Part shown: in pieces, positions 7,811-16,584 of the stretch
How positions within the stretch are numbered: the stretch's first letter is position 1
How the letters are laid out: every line of letters starts with the position of its first letter
DNA from: an uncultured Bacteroidales bacterium
GTDB lineage: Bacteria > Bacteroidota > Bacteroidia > Bacteroidales > FEN-979
Length of the DNA stretch: 61,748 bases
Reading direction: 5' to 3'
Assembly: GCA_903945175.1 (NCBI GenBank)
Contig: CAJAUM010000062.1
Span: 1-61,748 of the forward strand
Program-made: the position numbers and the translations under genes
The notes under the pieces: generated by a model
Database searches by the model: none
Told to the model about the DNA's origin: nothing
The model's input: only the letters and a program-made list of their open reading frames with translations

Positions 7811-9342
7811 AACTGTTCACAACATCCATCCTGGCCCTGCTCCTGCTTTCAGGAACAGCCTCGGCGCAAACAAACACCCTTTATGATGATACGCGCCTTT
7901 CAACCATCTATATCACCATCCCGCCCGATTCACTTAAGCTGATCTATGATTCGGTACTCAGTGACCATTATTTCCTTGCCCGGTTCGTGTTCGATGACAA
8001 TATAAAACGCGACACCCTCGAAAACATCGGCTTCCGCCTCAGGGGAAACACCTCCCGCTATTCACAGAAAAAATCGTTCAAGATCAGCTTCAATGAATAT
8101 GTTTCGGGGCGCAAGTACCAGGGGGTGAAAAAGCTGAACCTCAACGGGGAGCACAATGATCCCACCATGATCCGGGAGAAATTGTATTATGATATCTGGA
8201 AGCGGGCGGGGATGGTGGAGCGCCGAACCAACTTCATGAAGCTCTTCATCAACGGCTCCTACTATGGCCTCTATACCAATCTGGAGGAGATGGAGAAGGA
8301 GTGGCTTTCGCTGGTTTACAAGAAGAATGGCGGGAACCTGTACAAGTGCACCTACCCCGCAGACCTGGTGTACCATGGCCCTGACCAGCAGACCTACAAG
8401 GATCTTGAGAATTCAACGGTGACCGGCGGACGGGTGTATGAACTTCAGACCAACAAATCGGCCGATGACTACACCCGCCTGGCGAACCTGATCGGCGCCC
8501 TCAACCAGCAGCCCAATGCGGCCTTTGCCCTGAACATCGCAAAGATCCTGGATGTCAATTATTACCTGAAGGCGCTGGCGCTGGATGTGGCCACCGGCAA
8601 CTGGGATGACTATGCCTACAACAAGAACAACTATTACCTTTACGACAACCCGGCAGATTCCACCTTCGATTTCATCTCCTACGACCCCGACAACACCTTT
8701 GGGGTCGACTGGTTTGGCATCGACTGGGCCACGCGCGACTGCCGCCAATGGATCAACACGGGCATGGCGCTACCCCTGGCGCAGAAGCTGCTGGCCATCC
8801 CCGCCTTTTTCAACACCTACAAGCTGTTCCTCGACACCATTGCCAACACCGTGATCAGCCCCGATTCCATATTTCCGCGCATCGATGCAATGAAACTGCT
8901 GATCCAGCAGGCGGCGGAGGCCGACACCTACCGCACCCTCGACTACGGATACACCGTGGCCGATTTCAACAATGCCTTCACTTCATTCAACAAAGCCCAT
9001 GTGAAATATGGACTGAAGCCATTCCTTGAAAAGCGGAAGGAGAAGATCCTCTCCCAGCTCCATCCGGCGGGCATCGATCCCGGAAACCAGGAAAAGAGAG
9101 GGCTGACCCTCTTCCCAAACCCGGCGGGGGACTTTGTTACCATCTCTTTCGCCCGCGTACCAACGGGTAAAGTGACCATAACGGTTATTGATGTTTTAGG
9201 GAAAACCAATATGACAACAGGAGGTGAGAAGTTAAATGTTGGAAGTATCACCTTGCCTGTGCAGGAGCTTAAAACCGGGATCTACTTCATAACCATCGAA
9301 TCATCTGGAACCATTTACAAGGAAAAGTTCGTGAAATTGTAG
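7807..9342 (+). CDS. Secreted CotH-like protein with T9SS type A sorting domain
   Basis: CotH proteins are atypical protein kinases first known from spore coats; bacterial secreted homologues are mostly uncharacterised. A signal peptide (to about residue 20, GTASAQ) is followed by the CotH-like fold (about 25-410). Typical segments are FRLRGNTSRYSQKKSFKISF, LNGEHNDPTMIREKL, GLYTNLEEMEKEWL and FISYDPDNTFGVDW, the latter resembling the metal-binding DxD region. Residues about 435-511 (LTLFPNPAGDFVTISF to the end) are a type A T9SS sorting domain, so the protein acts at or beyond the cell surface. It is coupled by ATGA overlap to the aldo/keto reductase, an unexpected pairing of a cytosolic and a secreted protein. 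Confidence 0.88.
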   Translation: MKLFTTSILALLLLSGTASAQTNTLYDDTRLSTIYITIPPDSLKLIYDSVLSDHYFLARFVFDDNIKRDTLENIGFRLRGNTSRYSQKKSFKISFNEYVSGRKYQGVKKLNLNGEHNDPTMIREKLYYDIWKRAGMVERRTNFMKLFINGSYYGLYTNLEEMEKEWLSLVYKKNGGNLYKCTYPADLVYHGPDQQTYKDLENSTVTGGRVYELQTNKSADDYTRLANLIGALNQQPNAAFALNIAKILDVNYYLKALALDVATGNWDDYAYNKNNYYLYDNPADSTFDFISYDPDNTFGVDWFGIDWATRDCRQWINTGMALPLAQKLLAIPAFFNTYKLFLDTIANTVISPDSIFPRIDAMKLLIQQAAEADTYRTLDYGYTVADFNNAFTSFNKAHVKYGLKPFLEKRKEKILSQLHPAGIDPGNQEKRGLTLFPNPAGDFVTISFARVPTGKVTITVIDVLGKTNMTTGGEKLNVGSITLPVQELKTGIYFITIESSGTIYKEKFVKL

Positions 9343-9376
9343 AAAAATTTCAATACTTCGCATAGCCTCATCTAGA

Positions 9377-9403
9377 TTGCTTCCAATAAATGTATTACAT
9401 TTG
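9377..9403 (+). promoter_or_regulatory. Promoter upstream of DUF4143 ATPase
   Basis: The -7 box TACATTTG (9396-9403) matches the Bacteroidota consensus TAnnTTTG, with a -33-like TTG at 9377-9379 and 16 bp between them. The start codon lies 39 bp downstream. Confidence 0.65.
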
Positions 9404-9442
9404 CACTTTTAGGAACCTATAAATGTATTTATAACACATAAA

Positions 9443-10741
9443 ATGGAACGAAAGATCCAATCCGTCCTTTATAAATGGAAAGCCGCTTCGAAACGTTTGC
9501 CATTGCTGCTGCAGGGGGCCCGGCAAGTTGGCAAAACGCACAGTTTGCTTAATTTCGGGAAAGAACATTATCGCAATGTAGTCTATCTCAATTTTGAAAG
9601 CAATCCTGAACTGCATGCCATTTTTGATGCAAGCATCTCGCCGGGAAAACTTATACCCCAATTATCAATCCTGTCTGGAACAAACATATTTGAAGAGGAA
9701 ACCCTGATATTTTTTGATGAGATACAAAATTGTGAACGTGCACTCACTTCATTAAAATACTTTGCTGAAGAGGCTCCGGCATATCATGTCGCAGCAGCAG
9801 GCAGTTTACTGGGTGTAGCGTTGAACCGTTCCAAATATTCATTTCCGGTTGGTAAAGTACAGATAGAACATGTTTTTCCATTGGATTTTGAAGAGTTCTT
9901 GTGGGCCTTGGATAAAAAAGAGGCTACATCAATTATCTCTGAATGTTTTCATGAACAGCATGAATGTGCACTGCATAAAAATTTTCTTGATCTTTTTCAG
10001 TTGTACCTCTCTCTTGGTGGAATGCCGCGGGTTGTAAAAGAATTTATAGATTCCAGAGACTGGGATTTTATCACCTCAATCCAGAAAGAGATATTGTTTG
10101 GTTATACAGCTGACATGTCGAAATATGCAGATGCAATGGAATCGTTAAGAATAGCGGCAGTCTATCACAGCATACCTTCTCAATTGGCTAAACCGAACCG
10201 AAAGTTCCAGTACAGTATAATCAAAACGGGAGCTCGGGCCAATACCTACGAAAGTCCGGTTGAATGGTTAGCCGCATCAGGGTTGATCATCAAAGTTCAA
10301 AAATGTCAGATACCCGAATTGCCACTAAAGGCATTTACCGTTTCTGGTTATTTTAAAATCTATATGCACGATACCGGATTGCTCTGCTCAAAATTGGGAT
10401 TGAACAATGAGATGATTTCTTTGGAACCGCTGCAGATAGATGGAATCAAAGGTGTTTTAGCTGAAAATTATGTTGCAACAGCCCTTCAGTTCAATGGTTT
10501 TGAACCCTACTACTGGGAATCAGAGGGAAAAGCAGAAGTAGATTTCATTGTTCAGAATAAAAAAGGTGAAATCATTCCGGTAGAGGTTAAATCCTCTGAA
10601 AATGTACGTTCCAAAAGTCTTACCGAATATAACAAAAAGTTTAAACCAGTAAGATCCTACCGGGTATCGACAAAAAATTTCGGAATAGAAAACAATCTTG
10701 TTTCAATCCCGCTGTATGCCATGTTTTGTCTAAAACCCTGA
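9443..10741 (+). CDS. AAA-type ATPase with DUF4143 C-terminal domain
   Basis: A member of the large ATPase/DUF4143 family found in many copies in Bacteroidota; its biological role is unsettled. The N-terminal P-loop reads GARQVGKTHS (about residues 24-33), the Walker B region is IFFDEIQNC (about residue 93) and a sensor-like AAAGSLLG follows. The C-terminal half contains EVDFIVQ-(x)-IIPVEVKSS, a PD-(D/E)xK nuclease-like signature typical of DUF4143. Length (432 aa) is complete. It has its own promoter and is more AT-rich than its neighbours, which fits independent acquisition. It is unlinked to the kinase gene downstream. Confidence 0.88.
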   Translation: MERKIQSVLYKWKAASKRLPLLLQGARQVGKTHSLLNFGKEHYRNVVYLNFESNPELHAIFDASISPGKLIPQLSILSGTNIFEEETLIFFDEIQNCERALTSLKYFAEEAPAYHVAAAGSLLGVALNRSKYSFPVGKVQIEHVFPLDFEEFLWALDKKEATSIISECFHEQHECALHKNFLDLFQLYLSLGGMPRVVKEFIDSRDWDFITSIQKEILFGYTADMSKYADAMESLRIAAVYHSIPSQLAKPNRKFQYSIIKTGARANTYESPVEWLAASGLIIKVQKCQIPELPLKAFTVSGYFKIYMHDTGLLCSKLGLNNEMISLEPLQIDGIKGVLAENYVATALQFNGFEPYYWESEGKAEVDFIVQNKKGEIIPVEVKSSENVRSKSLTEYNKKFKPVRSYRVSTKNFGIENNLVSIPLYAMFCLKP

Positions 10742-10909
10742 ACACGACAGGCGCTTAAACAAGGCGCCCCGGGATACCTGACGAAAGATACTGATTCGGA
10801 AGATCTGATGATGGCCGTCATTAAATGATGCAGCCTCTTTTTTTGATCATTTAAAAAAGAGAATTATGTACCTTTATTTGCTTGTTTTGTGGAACAGGTA
10901 ACATCGACT

Positions 10910-13900
10910 ATGAAACCGCTGCAAAGAGCCCTGCTTTTGCTGATTTTATCTTTCATGATTCCCGCAGATGGGATCTCTGCAGGGGGGTCGGGTCATGATT
11001 CCCATGCGGAATTTGTGAGCCTCTGCTCCGGAAGTCAAGCCACCATAAGGAATATCTATATCCCCGATTCCAATTGCATTTACCTCCTTGCGGATAAGAT
11101 TTTCATGCAGACAGATACAACCTGGGAAAAAGCCAATCTGCCCGTGACACAGAACATCAGCCTCTTCTGCCCTGTTTCAAAAGAGGATGGCTGGTTTACC
11201 ATCAACACCGAAATCAACACATCGGAACTGTATCATGTCAATCAAAACAGAATTGAAAAGATCAGATCGCCCTTTGCCAACGAGATCAACGCGATGTATT
11301 TTGCCGGAAAAGATTTTGGGATTTTTGCAGGCTGGGGCGAATTGGCGGCCTATGCAGCGGGACAGTTTGTCAAACTCCCTCCCCCTCCCACGTTAAGTGC
11401 GATCATCAAGGTTTACGGCACAAATCAAAACAACATCTGGCTGCTGAGTGGAGCCAAAGAATTGTTTCACTTCAAAAACAACAGGTACGAGCGAATTCTG
11501 CCCCACGAGCAGATAAAGGATTTCTGCTTCTCTGAAAACGACCATGGATTTGTTTTATCTGAATCTTCGGTATTCGAAATCACCGCTCTTCAGACAAAAA
11601 AAATCATTGCACACGATGCATTGTTAAAGGCAAACAGGCTGGCCGCAATGGATCATACCGATCTCTGGCTGATTGGTGAGAACGGATTGATCCTGAATGT
11701 TCACGATGGAGCGCTGCAAAAAATCGACAGCAAACGGAGCGAAAACCTCAAGGCTATCATAGTTTCACCTCAGCGTGAACTATGGATCACCGGGGAGAAG
11801 GGATTGATCCTTTACTCAGGTTTTAAAAAATTTGCCCCGTGCCCTGAAAATAACACCGGATTTACAAAACATCGGATTTATGAATATGGTGGCCAGGCCG
11901 ATGATGAATACGGTGTAGCCATCGCTGATTTCAATTCCGACAACAAAAAGGACATTTATGCCGTCTGCATCTTTAATCCCGATCGCCTGTATATCAATTA
12001 CATGGATTCAGTCAGTGTGGCTTTTCCGGCGCCCATGTTCAAAGATGAAGCTGTAAAAAGAGGCGCCACGGGCTTTTCGAAAAATCTTGCCCTTACCACC
12101 CCCTCTGAACTCCATTTGGGCGTGGCTGCAGGCGATATGGACAACGACGGCGATCAGGATATTTACCTGTGCTCATTGAATGGAAAAAACAAGCTGCTCA
12201 TCAACAATGGGAAGGGCTGGTTCAGGGATGTTTCCGATCAGAAGGCGCGTGGCTGCGAAGAGCTTAAACGATCAAATGCAGCCGCTTTGGCCGATGTTGA
12301 TAACGATGGGGATCTCGACCTCTTTGTGACCAGCGAACATGGATCGAATAAACTCTACCTGAATGATGGCACCGGCCATTTTAAGGATGTGACAACCCTT
12401 GCGGGTCTTTCGTCGGTGAATGGGGGCATGTGTGCCTCGTTTGCCGATATCAACGGGGATGGATTGCCCGATTTGTGTGTTTCATTCTGGTTTTCAAAAA
12501 ATAAACTTTATCTGAACGAAAGCAGAGACGGGCATGTGAGGTTTCGCGATATCACCGCGCTTACCGACCTTTCAAAAGCAGAACCGGCACGAAGCAATGC
12601 CGTGGTATTCGCCGACATCAACAACGATGGCGCTCCCGATCTGTTTATTGCCAACCGGAATTCACCCAACAAATTATATCTGAACGACGGGAAGGGCCTG
12701 TTCAGGGATGTGTCTGACACCTATTTTCCAGAAAAGACCTACCTCAGCAACGGAGCCGTGTTTGCTGATTTCGATCTGGATGGGTACCTGGACCTTTATC
12801 TGGCCAATGTGGGAGAGAATATCCTCTTTAAGAATGTCAACGGAAAATATTTTGTGGATGCAACTGACCGGTTCGGGGCCGAATTGAGCGGATATTGCAC
12901 CGGGTGTGCCACAGGCGACATCGACAACGACGGGGATGTGGATTTGTATGTGAGCAACTACATCAATGGAAACAGTTTGCTGTTTATCAACAACCTGGAA
13001 CAAAAAAATTCGGTTACCTTCATGCTGCAGGGGACCCAATCGAACCGGGATGCGATCGGCGCTCAAATTACCCTGTATGCTGCTGATCCCTCCACCGGCA
13101 CAAAAAAGATAGCGGGATACCGCGAAATCAACGGGGGAGGCGGATATGGATCCATATCGGCTAAAGAGGCCATTTTCGGGTTGGTTCCCGGAGTAACATA
13201 TGCGGCAACCATCCGGTTTCCTGCCTCAGGCAAGACCATTGAAGTCGGACACATGCATGCGGGCGACCGACTGCAAATCGCGGAGGAGGGCGGCTTTGCA
13301 GGGAAGGCATCCCTGGTGTTCAAAGCAATGAACCGATGTTTTATAGACAATGAGAACCAGAAGGAAATTTTTAAATACCTGCTGGTATTGGGATTGATGT
13401 CCCTTTCGCTGTACTTTCAGCGGCAGCGGCAGGTCATCCCTGCGAAAAAACTGTTTTTCGTTTACATCCTGATATTCCTGATGTTTTTTCTTGTAAACCG
13501 CGTGTTTTTGTATCAACCCATGGCCATGTCATTGTCCATTCCCGTCGGGATGGTTCTGGTGAGTCTCGTGCTCCTGCAATTATTTTCAGACAGGATCCTG
13601 TTAAAACGGAAAGCGGTGAAGGAGAAACAGGAGATTCGGGAGAACATTTCGCGCGATCTGCACGACGACCTGGCATCAACCCTGGGAAGTATCTCCATCT
13701 ATGCCAACATGCTGGATTCGCATGTGCCCTCACGGGAATTAAACCGCCCGCAGGTTTCAGGGAAAATAGCTGAACTTTCGCAAAAGGCGCTTCAATCGAT
13801 CACCGACATCATCTGGATGACCGCGCCAAAGCACGATCTGTTGAAAAGTTTGCTGTCAAAAATCAGAAACTATTATTTTGAATTATTCAATGATAACAAC

Positions 13901-14257
13901 ATCCGCTTCTCATCGGAAATTGAACTTGCAGGCAGGGATACTGTACTGGCTGATAAATTCCGTCACAATATCTTTTTGATCCTGAAAGAGGTCGCGAACA
14001 ACATCATCTGTCATTCTAAGGCTGACCGGGTATTGCTTAAAGCCTCGATTGAGGAGGGCCGGTGTTCAATCGAAGTCGCGGATAACGGTTGCGGCTTTGA
14101 TACGGAGATAAAGAGAGAAAACCACGCGCATGGAAACGGCCTGATCAATATCAGCAGGCGGGCCCTCGAATCGGGAATTCAACTGGAGATTCATTCAGCC
14201 GTCGGGTCGGGCACCCGCATTACCCTAACCTTCAAAATAGCACAAACAGGTCATTGA
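10910..14257 (+). CDS. CRTAC1-like sensor histidine kinase: FG-GAP propeller, ASPIC/UnbV domain, membrane segments, HisKA_3/HATPase
   Basis: A membrane sensor kinase of about 1115 aa. An upstream in-frame ATG at 10889 exists, but the ATG at 10910 starts directly on the signal peptide MKPLQRALLLLILSF. Order: signal peptide; first propeller-like region (about 30-310); about seven FG-GAP/VCBS repeats with Ca-binding loops such as DMDNDGDQD, DVDNDGDLD, DINGDGLPD and DIDNDGDVD (about 320-690); ASPIC/UnbV domain (about 705-795, DAIGAQITLY to AGDRLQI); three hydrophobic segments (about 820-900); HisKA_3 dimerisation domain with phospho-acceptor His918 (RDLHDDLAS); HATPase with N box (EVANNIICHSKA), VADNGCGFD and GNGLIN. 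The partner response regulator follows after 42 bp. FG-GAP plus UnbV on one chain is the CRTAC1 arrangement; its fusion to a kinase looks unusual. The ligand is unknown, perhaps Ca2+-dependent surface contact or glycan. Confidence 0.9.
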   Translation: MKPLQRALLLLILSFMIPADGISAGGSGHDSHAEFVSLCSGSQATIRNIYIPDSNCIYLLADKIFMQTDTTWEKANLPVTQNISLFCPVSKEDGWFTINTEINTSELYHVNQNRIEKIRSPFANEINAMYFAGKDFGIFAGWGELAAYAAGQFVKLPPPPTLSAIIKVYGTNQNNIWLLSGAKELFHFKNNRYERILPHEQIKDFCFSENDHGFVLSESSVFEITALQTKKIIAHDALLKANRLAAMDHTDLWLIGENGLILNVHDGALQKIDSKRSENLKAIIVSPQRELWITGEKGLILYSGFKKFAPCPENNTGFTKHRIYEYGGQADDEYGVAIADFNSDNKKDIYAVCIFNPDRLYINYMDSVSVAFPAPMFKDEAVKRGATGFSKNLALTTPSELHLGVAAGDMDNDGDQDIYLCSLNGKNKLLINNGKGWFRDVSDQKARGCEELKRSNAAALADVDNDGDLDLFVTSEHGSNKLYLNDGTGHFKDVTTLAGLSSVNGGMCASFADINGDGLPDLCVSFWFSKNKLYLNESRDGHVRFRDITALTDLSKAEPARSNAVVFADINNDGAPDLFIANRNSPNKLYLNDGKGLFRDVSDTYFPEKTYLSNGAVFADFDLDGYLDLYLANVGENILFKNVNGKYFVDATDRFGAELSGYCTGCATGDIDNDGDVDLYVSNYINGNSLLFINNLEQKNSVTFMLQGTQSNRDAIGAQITLYAADPSTGTKKIAGYREINGGGGYGSISAKEAIFGLVPGVTYAATIRFPASGKTIEVGHMHAGDRLQIAEEGGFAGKASLVFKAMNRCFIDNENQKEIFKYLLVLGLMSLSLYFQRQRQVIPAKKLFFVYILIFLMFFLVNRVFLYQPMAMSLSIPVGMVLVSLVLLQLFSDRILLKRKAVKEKQEIRENISRDLHDDLASTLGSISIYANMLDSHVPSRELNRPQVSGKIAELSQKALQSITDIIWMTAPKHDLLKSLLSKIRNYYFELFNDNNIRFSSEIELAGRDTVLADKFRHNIFLILKEVANNIICHSKADRVLLKASIEEGRCSIEVADNGCGFDTEIKRENHAHGNGLINISRRALESGIQLEIHSAVGSGTRITLTFKIAQTGH

Positions 14258-14258
14258 C
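14214..14258 (+). repeat. Kinase 3' end, copy A of an imperfect repeat (copy B at 14966-15004)
   Basis: The last codons and stop of the kinase gene match 14966-15004 downstream of the response regulator. The shared core ACCTTCAAAAT-nn-CACAAAC-nn-GTCATTGAC (14228-14258) has 4 differences in 31 positions. The similarity extends upstream across a 6-bp gap that keeps the reading frame. Confidence 0.75.
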
Positions 14259-14299
14259 AGTGCCTGGGAGAACCCTTAACTTGCGTTCAAATTGTATTC

Positions 14300-14929
14300 A
14301 TGAAAATTTCGGTCGGCATCGTTGAAGATAACAAGGATTACAGGGAGAGCCTGACCTGGCTTCTGGCATCCGAAGGCGAATTTACTGTTGACTGGACCTT
14401 TGATTCTGCAGAATTGGCGCTGGCACACAGCACCGGGGTCGATGTGATCCTTTTAGACATCAACCTGCCCGACATGCCAGGGATTGAAGCCATTGCGCAT
14501 CTGAAGAAAAAACATCCCGCCGTTCGCATCATCATGCTCACCATCCTTGAGGACGATGTGAATGTGGTAAAATCGATCGAAAATGGCGCCGATGGTTATG
14601 TGCTTAAAAAAACAAACCCCCTGAAAATCATGGAAGCCCTCCGGCAGGTTTACGAAGGGGGTTCGCCGCTGACTCCATCCATTGCAAAACAACTCCTCAA
14701 TATATTCAAATTCAATGCCCCCCTTCCTGAATCAGATTACCGCCTTACCCTCCGCGAGAAAGAGGTTCTGACCCTGATCGTATCTGGCGAAAGCACCGAA
14801 GATATTGCAAACAAGCTGTTTATCAGTGCGGAAACTGTTCGTAACCACTTCCGGCATATCTACGAAAAGCTCCAGGTACACACCCGGTCCCAGGCTGTCT
14901 CAAAAGCCATCAAAGAGCGGATTAAGTAG
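14300..14929 (+). CDS. LuxR/NarL-family response regulator
   Basis: Cytosolic DNA-binding partner of the CRTAC1-like kinase. The receiver domain (residues 1-120) has the acidic pair ED (9-10), phospho-acceptor Asp53 (ILLDINLPDMPG), a conserved Thr/Ser region (IIMLTI) and the KK of VLKKTNP near residue 104. The LuxR helix-turn-helix (about 148-205) reads LTLREKEVLTLIVSGE and SAETVRNHFRHIYEKL. The length of 209 aa is typical. HisKA_3 kinases normally pair with this class of regulator, and the 42-bp gap supports co-expression. Confidence 0.95.
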   Translation: MKISVGIVEDNKDYRESLTWLLASEGEFTVDWTFDSAELALAHSTGVDVILLDINLPDMPGIEAIAHLKKKHPAVRIIMLTILEDDVNVVKSIENGADGYVLKKTNPLKIMEALRQVYEGGSPLTPSIAKQLLNIFKFNAPLPESDYRLTLREKEVLTLIVSGESTEDIANKLFISAETVRNHFRHIYEKLQVHTRSQAVSKAIKERIK

Positions 14930-14931
14930 CG

Positions 14932-14968
14932 CCCTCCCCCCTATCCCCCTTCCCCCATCCCATTTCCC
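14932..14968 (-). other. C-run tract, potential G-quadruplex on minus strand
   Basis: Immediately after the response regulator, the plus strand carries six runs of 3-6 Cs separated by 1-4 bases. The minus strand therefore has six G-runs with short loops, a textbook G-quadruplex motif. Nothing comparable was seen elsewhere in the window. It directly abuts the palindromic repeat copy B. Confidence 0.6.
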
Positions 14969-15004
14969 ACATTACCTTCAAAATGACACAAACGTGTCAT
15001 TGAC
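14966..15004 (+). promoter_or_regulatory. Copy B of kinase-tail repeat, forming a perfect palindrome upstream of the PKD lipoprotein
   Basis: Matches the kinase 3' end (14214-14258), including the in-frame stop. Within it, AATGACAC-AAAC-GTGTCATT (14982-15001) is a perfect 8-bp inverted repeat with a 4-base spacer; copy A is only partly palindromic. A TTG at 15000-15002 followed after 20 bp by TATTTTTA (15023-15030) resembles a -33/-7 promoter for the lipoprotein at 15061. It could be an operator of the neighbouring response regulator, a relic of a second kinase gene end, or both. Confidence 0.5.
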
Positions 15005-15060
15005 TTTTCATTTGTGTTGGTTTATTTTTACATAAATAACCATGGCCAATACATAACACT

Positions 15061-16524
15061 ATGAAAAAATTCATCTTCTTGCTCGTTTTATCGGGCCTGT
15101 TTTTGATTATCCCGGGGTGTAAGAAAACAGAATCGCCTGAACCAGACCCTGTTGTAAAAGATCCCTATGCGATGTTCAAGTACTCCAAAAAAGCGGATGG
15201 CATCGTTTCATTTACCAACACCTCCACAAATGCAACATCCTATCTGTGGAATTTCGGTGATGGAGAAACCTCCACTTCCGCGGCGTTGTCCATCGAACAT
15301 CAATATCTTAAGAACGGAGATTACCATGCCACCCTTACTGCTTATGGAAATGGGAAGTCAGCCGGAGCCTATGCCGATTTGAATATTACCACATCAGTGG
15401 AGCCTCCGCCAACCAATAAACAGCTATTCCTGGTTGCCTGTACGGGCAGTGCGAAAGGAAGTTATTCGGAAGGGCTTTACACGGCAGAGGTCGCCAGTCC
15501 GGCGCCGAAATTTGAATTTATAACCGAATATTATCCCTGGGCGAAATCCATGAATTATGTGGATTATAACAACGGACGAATTGCGTTCAACGTGGATAAT
15601 CCGCCGGAAGGCAAATCCTGTGTTGCCTATATGGATGTTGATAATCTGAAGAATGTTAGGTTCGTGCCCATACCATCCGCTGAACCGGGATGGATCTGCA
15701 CCGTTAGCAAAAGTTCAAGGCCCGCTGTTTTGAACGATGGAAGGATTGCCTACCATGTTGTTTTCAGGCGCGATGTATATGAGGATCACCATGAAGGTCA
15801 GTTGGCCATTTATGACCCTGTAACGGAATCTATAGAACTTTCGGGCGACCCGTCCGCCTTTGTGCTGGCCCAACCGGAACAGGGAAGTGATACCGAAGCG
15901 GGTTCGATGAACGGCCATTTCGCGCTTTCAAAGGATGGTAGATACCTCTATTGCGGAGTGTATGGGTATGGCACGGATTGGGGATCCTATCATGAAGATT
16001 ATAATTTTATTGTCAAATATACGATCGGAGATCCCTTTTCATATGCGCGGATCGCACAGACCGATTACTCGATTACGGGCATCACCGGCGATGGCAACTA
16101 CCTGGTTGTTGGAGGGAAAAACCGGATAAACCTCTCTACCCTGGCTTTAGATGAAGATATTATTAGTTCAGGAGGTCTGGAGATGAGGGAAGGCCAGGCT
16201 GCGCAAAGTTCCTCCAGGGCCATCTCGATCTACAGAGGAGTAGGGCTTGTACTTTACGATGTCAATTCGACTTCGGCCTGGGTGTATGATATCATCTTGC
16301 AGGATAATATGCAACACGATTACAATGGATTAGGGTGGTCAGCCTGTTTTTCAAAAGATGATTCAAAAGTTTATTTTACCGGTTCAACCGATTTTTATAC
16401 AAATTACCGGACTGACCTGGTGCTATTTTCGTCACCGGTAATGGAGAATAATGTAAAACCTGACAGCCTCACCCTTTTCCCTGTGGAGTTTTGCAATAAT
16501 TTTTTCCTGTTGCTATCGGAATAA
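15061..16524 (+). CDS. PKD-domain lipoprotein with beta-propeller-like C-terminal part
   Basis: Envelope lipoprotein of 487 aa. The signal peptide ends in a lipobox (IIPGCKK, Cys about residue 20). A PKD domain lies at about 35-115 (YLWNFGDGETSTSAAL, then GDYHATLTAYGNG). The remainder (about 120-487) is beta-rich with propeller-like motifs such as SKDGRYLYCGVYGYG, GDGNYLVVGGK and SKDDSKVYFTGSTDF. No catalytic motif is recognised. It is the first gene after the CRTAC1-like kinase/regulator pair and is preceded by the palindromic repeat, making it the best candidate target of that system. The final 15 residues look unlike the rest, so a late frameshift cannot be excluded. Confidence 0.8.
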   Translation: MKKFIFLLVLSGLFLIIPGCKKTESPEPDPVVKDPYAMFKYSKKADGIVSFTNTSTNATSYLWNFGDGETSTSAALSIEHQYLKNGDYHATLTAYGNGKSAGAYADLNITTSVEPPPTNKQLFLVACTGSAKGSYSEGLYTAEVASPAPKFEFITEYYPWAKSMNYVDYNNGRIAFNVDNPPEGKSCVAYMDVDNLKNVRFVPIPSAEPGWICTVSKSSRPAVLNDGRIAYHVVFRRDVYEDHHEGQLAIYDPVTESIELSGDPSAFVLAQPEQGSDTEAGSMNGHFALSKDGRYLYCGVYGYGTDWGSYHEDYNFIVKYTIGDPFSYARIAQTDYSITGITGDGNYLVVGGKNRINLSTLALDEDIISSGGLEMREGQAAQSSSRAISIYRGVGLVLYDVNSTSAWVYDIILQDNMQHDYNGLGWSACFSKDDSKVYFTGSTDFYTNYRTDLVLFSSPVMENNVKPDSLTLFPVEFCNNFFLLLSE

Positions 16525-16584
16525 CCGCTCAATAAACGTTGTGCCCGGCCTAAATAATTCGTTTCATTAAAACCAAACCAAACT

